From: Gilvimarinus xylanilyticus
GTDB taxonomy: Bacteria; Pseudomonadota; Gammaproteobacteria; Pseudomonadales; Cellvibrionaceae
Reading direction: 5' to 3'
DNA: 64,000 bases
NCBI RefSeq assembly: GCF_024195295.1
Contig: NZ_JAMFTH010000001.1
Location: 558,001-622,000, forward strand
Part shown: piece by piece, positions 59,531 through 64,000 of the stretch
Layout of the letters: the number at the start of each line of letters is the position of its first letter
Numbering within the stretch: position 1 is the first letter of the stretch
Program-made: the position numbers and the translations under genes
Notes under the pieces: model-generated
Seen by the model: only the letters and a program-made list of their open reading frames with translations
The model's database searches: none
Told to the model about the DNA's origin: nothing

Positions 59531-61303
59531 ATGGCTAATATGCGTACGATTTCATTTGACGGTATCGTCATCGGCGGCGGCGGTGCGGGCATGCGCGCAG
59601 CCCTGCAGTTGGCGCAATCAGGTTACAAAACAGCGGTTATTACCAAAGTATTTCCCACCCGCTCGCACACTGTATCGGCCCAGGGCGGTATTACCTGTGC
59701 TATTGCCAGTGCCGATCCGCAGGACGATTGGCGTTGGCACATGTATGACACCGTTAAGGGCTCTGACTATATCGGTGATCAGGATGCTATCGAGTACATG
59801 TGCTCGGTGGGCCCCGAGGCTGTATTCGAGTTAGAGCATATGGGCCTGCCTTTCTCGCGCACCGACAATGGCCGCATTTACCAGCGTCCCTTCGGTGGTC
59901 AGTCTAAAGATTTTGGCCGCGGCGGCCAGGCCGCGCGCACGTGTGCCGCAGCTGACCGCACCGGCCACGCCCTACTGCACACCCTTTATCAGCAAAATGT
60001 GCAGAACGACACCACCTTTTTGAATGAGTGGTTTGCGGTCGATCTGGTGAAAAACCAGGATGGCGCCGTTGTAGGCGTTATCGCTATCAATATCGAAGAC
60101 GGCGAAGTCGTTTTCGTTAAATCCAAGGCCACGGTTTTCGCGACGGGCGGGGCGGGGCGTATTTATGCCTCTACCACCAATGCTCACATCAATACTGGCG
60201 ATGGTATTGGTATGGCGCTGCGCGCGGGCTTCCCGGTGCAGGATATCGAAATGTGGCAGTTCCACCCCACCGGTATTCACGGTGCCGGTACTCTGGTGAC
60301 CGAGGGTTGCCGGGGCGAGGGTGGCTATCTGATTAACAAAGATGGCGAGCGCTTTATGGAGCGTTACGCCCCCAACGCCAAAGACCTGGCGGGCCGCGAC
60401 GTGGTCGCCCGCTCGATGGTGCTGGAAATTCTGGAAGGCCGCGGCTGCGGCGAAAACGGCGACCATGTTTACCTCAAGCTTGATCATCTGGGCGAAGAGA
60501 CCCTGAACGCCAAACTGCCCGGTATTTTGGAGCTGTCGCGTACCTTTGCGCACGCTGATCCGGTAAAAGAGCCGATCCCGGTGGTGCCTACCTGTCACTA
60601 TATGATGGGTGGTATTCCCACCAATGTCAGTGGGCAGGCCTTGACCCAGGATGCCGATGGTAACGATCAGGTGATTCCGGGCTTCTACGCCTGTGGTGAA
60701 GCCGCCTGTGTATCTGTGCACGGCGCCAACCGCTTGGGCGGTAACTCACTGCTGGATCTGGTGGTGTTTGGTCGCTCGGCAGGCCAGTACATTGAGAAAA
60801 GCCTGCGTGAAGGCATTGAGCTGCGTGAACCCAGTCAGTCGGATATCGAAGCAGCTATGAGCCGCCTGGATCGCCTGAACAGCTCCCAGGGCGGTGAGAG
60901 TGCTGCTGCACTGCGCACGGAGTTACAGAATGTGATGCAGAATCACTTCGGTGTATTCCGCAAAGGTGAATTTATGGAAGAGGGCATTAAGAAGTTGGCT
61001 GATCTGCGCGAGCGTATCGGCAATGTGACCCTTGACGATAAAAGTAATGCCTTTAACACCGCGCGTATCGAAGCGCTGGAGCTGCAGAACTTACTGGAAG
61101 TGGCCGAGGCTACCGCGATTACCGCCGAAGAGCGCAAAGAATCTCGCGGCGCCCACGCGCGCGACGATTTCCAGGAGCGCGATGATGAAAACTGGTTGTG
61201 CCACTCCATGTTCTTCCCTGTGGAGAAGCGTGTGGGTAAGCGCAGCGTGAATTTTGCGCCCAAGTCGATGGACGCGTTTGAGCCTAAAGCTCGTACTTAC
61301 TAA
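59531..61303 (+). CDS. sdhA: succinate dehydrogenase flavoprotein subunit
   Basis: A 590-residue FAD subunit that oxidises succinate to fumarate. FAD site [11 protein letters not shown] (15-25), the covalent FAD-linking His46 in [10 protein letters not shown], catalytic region [21 protein letters not shown], and [17 protein letters not shown] and [21 protein letters not shown] later. Length and motifs are normal. Third gene of the operon. Confidence 0.98.
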   Translation: MANMRTISFDGIVIGGGGAGMRAALQLAQSGYKTAVITKVFPTRSHTVSAQGGITCAIASADPQDDWRWHMYDTVKGSDYIGDQDAIEYMCSVGPEAVFELEHMGLPFSRTDNGRIYQRPFGGQSKDFGRGGQAARTCAAADRTGHALLHTLYQQNVQNDTTFLNEWFAVDLVKNQDGAVVGVIAINIEDGEVVFVKSKATVFATGGAGRIYASTTNAHINTGDGIGMALRAGFPVQDIEMWQFHPTGIHGAGTLVTEGCRGEGGYLINKDGERFMERYAPNAKDLAGRDVVARSMVLEILEGRGCGENGDHVYLKLDHLGEETLNAKLPGILELSRTFAHADPVKEPIPVVPTCHYMMGGIPTNVSGQALTQDADGNDQVIPGFYACGEAACVSVHGANRLGGNSLLDLVVFGRSAGQYIEKSLREGIELREPSQSDIEAAMSRLDRLNSSQGGESAAALRTELQNVMQNHFGVFRKGEFMEEGIKKLADLRERIGNVTLDDKSNAFNTARIEALELQNLLEVAEATAITAEERKESRGAHARDDFQERDDENWLCHSMFFPVEKRVGKRSVNFAPKSMDAFEPKARTY

Positions 61304-61318
61304 TTGGGGTGGTGAGAT

Positions 61319-62023
61319 ATGTTGAAAGTAGAAGTGTATCGCTATAACCCGGAGACTGACTCCGCGCCCTACATGAAAACTTACGAGTTCGATGCTCAGG
61401 GCAAAGATTTGATGGTGTTGGATGTGATGGAGCAGCTTAAAGCTCAGGATCCAACCTTGGCTTATCGTCGCTCGTGCCGCGAAGGTGTGTGCGGCTCCGA
61501 TGGCATGAATATTAACGGTAAGAATGGCTTGGCCTGCATTACCCCTCTGTCCGAGGCGGTAAAAAAGAACAAGTTGGTCATTCGGCCGTTGCCCGGTTTG
61601 CCGGTCATTCGCGATTTGGTCGTGGATATGTCTCAGTTTTACGCGCAATACAAGAAAATTGAGCCCTATTTACAGACCGACAGCCCCGCGCCTGCCATCG
61701 AGCGGTTACAATCGCCCGAAGATCGGGCTAAACTCGACGGCCTGTATGAGTGTATACTCTGTGCCTGTTGTTCAACCAGTTGCCCCTCTTTCTGGTGGAA
61801 TCCGGATAAGTTTATCGGTCCGGCGGGCCTGTTGCAGGCTTATCGATTCCTGATCGACAGTCGCGACGAGGCAACCGAGCAGCGTTTGTCTAAGTTGGAC
61901 GACCCCTTCAGCGTATTCCGCTGTCACGGTATCCAGAATTGCGTGTCGGTGTGCCCCAAAGGGTTAAACCCGACCCGGGCCATTGGCCATATCCGCTCGA
62001 TGCTGTTGCGCAGTGCAACCTGA
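61319..62023 (+). CDS. sdhB: succinate dehydrogenase iron-sulfur subunit
   Basis: A 234-residue electron-transfer subunit. [2Fe-2S] cysteines in RRSCREGVCGSDG (Cys53, Cys58) and GLACI (Cys73), [4Fe-4S] and [3Fe-4S] cysteines in CILCACCSTSCP and CHGIQNCVSVCPKGLNP. Carries electrons from SdhA FAD to the quinone at SdhCD. A ribosome site (GGTGAG) precedes the ATG. Two hairpins separate it from sucA. Confidence 0.98.
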   Translation: MLKVEVYRYNPETDSAPYMKTYEFDAQGKDLMVLDVMEQLKAQDPTLAYRRSCREGVCGSDGMNINGKNGLACITPLSEAVKKNKLVIRPLPGLPVIRDLVVDMSQFYAQYKKIEPYLQTDSPAPAIERLQSPEDRAKLDGLYECILCACCSTSCPSFWWNPDKFIGPAGLLQAYRFLIDSRDEATEQRLSKLDDPFSVFRCHGIQNCVSVCPKGLNPTRAIGHIRSMLLRSAT

Positions 62024-62054
62024 TCGGACGGTTTGATGATGAACGAGTGACGCC

Positions 62055-62092
62055 AATGCGCTGCCAGACGGGATTTCCCGCTGCAGCGCATT
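62055..62092 (+). other. long stem-loop between sdhB and sucA
   Basis: A perfect 10-bp outer stem AATGCGCTGC / GCAGCGCATT encloses a smaller CGGG-ATTT-CCCG hairpin. There is no T tract, so it is more likely an attenuator, processing site or mRNA-stability element than a strong terminator. Confidence 0.55.
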
Positions 62093-62170
62093 TGTGTATG
62101 TGCCGCGCTCTGAGACGGCACAACTAAGCGGCGCCTTTGGCCACAAGCTGAAAGCGTTATTGGAAGCTAA

Positions 62171-62186
62171 CTGCCAGTGCTGGCAG
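62171..62186 (+). other. short palindrome between sdhB and sucA
   Basis: CTGCCAG-TG-CTGGCAG, a 7-bp stem with a two-base apex, 65 bp upstream of the sucA start. It could be a second RNA hairpin or a dimeric protein-binding site. Confidence 0.4.
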
Positions 62187-62250
62187 GGGGAACCCAGGTT
62201 ATCGCCCGGGTAGCCCGATAGGGTAAATCCCTAACAACTAGGTGGGTGGA

Positions 62251-64000
62251 ATGCAAGACAGCCTTATGGAGCAGCTATGGAGTACGTCCCATATCTCAGG
62301 TGGGAACGCTTCATATGTGGAAGATCTCTACGATACATATTTACATGACCCCAATGCCGTGCCCGAGCAGTGGCGCGATTACTTCGATCAGTTGCCCCGC
62401 GTTAATGGGGTCGTTTCCCAAGACACTCCGCACTCGGTGATTCGCGAGCAGTTTGCTCAGCTTGCCAAAAGCCATTCCGGTGCTGCCTCGCCCAATCTGG
62501 CGACTTCAATTTCCGTCGAACACGAACGCAAGCAGGTTAAAATCCTGCAGCTGATTAGCTCTTACCGATTTCGCGGCCATCAAAAAGCCCAGCTCGATCC
62601 GCTGGGCATTATGGAGCGCGAGCAAGTGCCCGACCTGGATCTGGCCTATCATGGCCTGACCTCGGCCGATCTGGATACGGTATTCCAAACCGGCCCTCTG
62701 TTTATCGGCCGCGAAGAAGCGCCCCTCAAAGATATCGTCGAGGCCCTTGAGCAGACCTATTGCGGTCATGTCGGGCCCGAAATCATGCACATCACCAACC
62801 TGGCGGAAAAGCAGTGGCTGCAGCAGCGCCTGGAAAGTGTGCGCTCCAATCCCACCTTTAGCCCCGAGCAACGCCTTTCTGTGCTGGAGCGCTTGACCGC
62901 CGCCGAAGGGCTTGAGCGTCACCTGGACAGTAAGTACCCGGGTACCAAGCGTTTCGGTCTGGAAGGTGGCGAGAGCTTTATTCCCCTTGTCGATGCCCTG
63001 GTTAAGCGCGCCGGCGGCTACGGCGCTAAAGAAATTGTATTGGGTATGGCCCACCGGGGGCGCCTGAACACCCTGGTCAACGTTTTTGGTAAAAGCCCCG
63101 CCGAATTGTTCGGTGAGTTTGAAGGCAAGCGCCTGGTGGATACCTCGGGCGATGTGAAATATCACCAGGGCTTCTCGTCTAACGTTATGACTCCGGGCGG
63201 CGAGATTCATATGGCGATGGCGTTTAACCCGTCGCACCTGGAAATCGTCTCGCCGGTGGTTGAGGGCTCGGTACGCGCCCGTCAGGATCGCCGCGACGAC
63301 CCGGACGGCGGCAAGGTCGTGCCCATTGTGGTTCACGGCGACGCGGCTTTTGCCGGTCAGGGCGTGGTGATGGAAACCTTCCAGATGTCGCAAACCCGCG
63401 CCTACAAAACCGGTGGCACCCTGCATCTGGTGATTAACAACCAGGTAGGCTTTACCACCAGCTTCCGCGAAGATGCACGCTCCACCGAGTACTGCACCGA
63501 CGTGGCGAAAATGATCGAAGCGCCTATTTTGCACGTTAACGCGGATGATCCGGACGCGGTGCTGTTTGTGGCTCAGTTGGCGATGGATTATCGCCGCGAG
63601 TTCAAAAAAGACGTGGTGATCGATCTGGTCTGCTACCGTCGTCGTGGCCACAATGAGGCAGACGATCCATCGGCCACTCAGCCGATGATGTACCAGGTGA
63701 TTCGCAAGCAAAAATCCACCCGTACCCTGTACTCCGATAAGCTGATCGAGGCGGGTGTTTTGAGCAAAGAAGAGTCGGCCAAAATGATGGACGACTACCG
63801 CGCCTCGCTCGATCGCGGCGAGAGTGTGGCGAGCGGCTTGGTGACCGAGCCGGATAAGTCTCTGTTTGTGGATTGGTCTCCCTACATCGGCCACGACTGG
63901 CAGACCCCGGCTGAGACCGGCTACGACTTAAAAGCCTTGCAGGCGGTAGCGCACAAAATGTGCGAAGTGCCAGACGGCATGGTGTTGCAGCGCCAGGTGT
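62251..64000 (+). CDS. sucA: 2-oxoglutarate dehydrogenase E1 component (partial, cut by window end)
   Basis: The first 583 residues of the thiamin-diphosphate-dependent E1 subunit of the 2-oxoglutarate dehydrogenase complex; the frame is open to the window end, and the family is about 940 residues. The ATG at 62251 (MQDSLMEQLWSTSHISGGNASYVEDLYDTYLHDP) matches family N-termini. Visible segments: RFRGHQKAQLDPLG, the catalytic-domain start GGESFIPLVDALVKR, GMAHRGRLNTLVNVFGK and GDAAFAGQGVVMETFQMS, and YRRRGHNEADDPSATQPMMY. It follows sdhB by about 230 bp, the usual sdh-suc arrangement; the lipoyl and E3 genes should lie beyond the window. Confidence 0.97.
   Translation, partial: MQDSLMEQLWSTSHISGGNASYVEDLYDTYLHDPNAVPEQWRDYFDQLPRVNGVVSQDTPHSVIREQFAQLAKSHSGAASPNLATSISVEHERKQVKILQLISSYRFRGHQKAQLDPLGIMEREQVPDLDLAYHGLTSADLDTVFQTGPLFIGREEAPLKDIVEALEQTYCGHVGPEIMHITNLAEKQWLQQRLESVRSNPTFSPEQRLSVLERLTAAEGLERHLDSKYPGTKRFGLEGGESFIPLVDALVKRAGGYGAKEIVLGMAHRGRLNTLVNVFGKSPAELFGEFEGKRLVDTSGDVKYHQGFSSNVMTPGGEIHMAMAFNPSHLEIVSPVVEGSVRARQDRRDDPDGGKVVPIVVHGDAAFAGQGVVMETFQMSQTRAYKTGGTLHLVINNQVGFTTSFREDARSTEYCTDVAKMIEAPILHVNADDPDAVLFVAQLAMDYRREFKKDVVIDLVCYRRRGHNEADDPSATQPMMYQVIRKQKSTRTLYSDKLIEAGVLSKEESAKMMDDYRASLDRGESVASGLVTEPDKSLFVDWSPYIGHDWQTPAETGYDLKALQAVAHKMCEVPDGMVLQRQV

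Noticed and set aside
59972-60721. 249-residue minus-strand frame
   Set aside because: Antisense shadow of sdhA, with no family features.
62506-63894. 462-residue open frame on the minus strand
   Set aside because: It lies wholly antisense to sucA, whose plus-strand frame is clearly the 2-oxoglutarate dehydrogenase E1 protein; the antisense product has no recognisable domain and a biased composition typical of a shadow frame.

Overview
The window reads as chromosomal DNA of a marine or plant-polysaccharide-degrading gammaproteobacterium, most likely of the Cellvibrionales (Cellvibrio/Saccharophagus/Simiduia type). This is inferred from the housekeeping gene order, which matches pseudomonads and enterics (rluE-nudJ-mnmA-hflD-purB; cspD-clpS-clpA; infA-bpt-aat-trxB-ftsK-lolA-rarA-crcB-serS-cysG; gltA divergent from sdhCDAB-sucA), combined with a large glycan-uptake type island of TonB-dependent receptors, flavin-dependent halogenase homologues, SapC proteins, a GH3 enzyme and a PL14-like lyase.

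Layout. 1-5.1 kb: the 3' end of an unrecognised gene, a DUF1800 lipoprotein and DUF1501 Tat-exported protein pair, a 361-bp MITE-like element with terminal inverted repeats, and a DUF2235 hydrolase. 5.4-8.2 kb: a three-gene partner-switching module (Cache-HAMP-SpoIIE phosphatase, HATPase kinase/anti-sigma factor, STAS antagonist). 8.2-28.4 kb: the accessory island, with a 1.1-kb gene-free regulatory region carrying a perfect LacI-type palindrome, TonB receptor 1 followed by two halogenase homologues, TonB receptor 2 followed by SapC, a JmjC/cupin_8 protein, a third halogenase homologue, a DUF6445 protein and a second SapC, then a GH3 lipoprotein and a convergent PL14-like lyase. 28.4-38.8 kb: conserved housekeeping genes, almost all on the minus strand (lytic transglycosylase, proS, lysine-tailed HU protein, GNAT enzyme, roxA, purB, hflD, mnmA, nudJ, rluE, cspD), plus one gene broken by an internal deletion and frameshift. 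38.9-45.1 kb: the N-degron pathway set (clpS, clpA, bpt, aat) with a globin, infA and trxB. 45.3-55.0 kb: ftsK, lolA, rarA, crcB, serS, cysG, a small Arg/Asp-rich protein, gorA and a small periplasmic protein. 55.5-64 kb: an alginate-export-type porin, gltA, sdhCDAB and the first two thirds or so of sucA, cut by the window edge.

How it works together. The island looks like an uptake and processing locus: receptors bring an oligomer across the outer membrane and the GH3 and lyase-type proteins act on glycans. The roles of the halogenase-like flavoproteins, SapC, JmjC and DUF6445 proteins are not established, and they are the best candidates here for an undescribed system. The rest is core metabolism (TCA cycle, translation, tRNA modification, protein turnover, chromosome segregation). 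I found no rRNA, tRNA, CRISPR array, complete IS or prophage gene.
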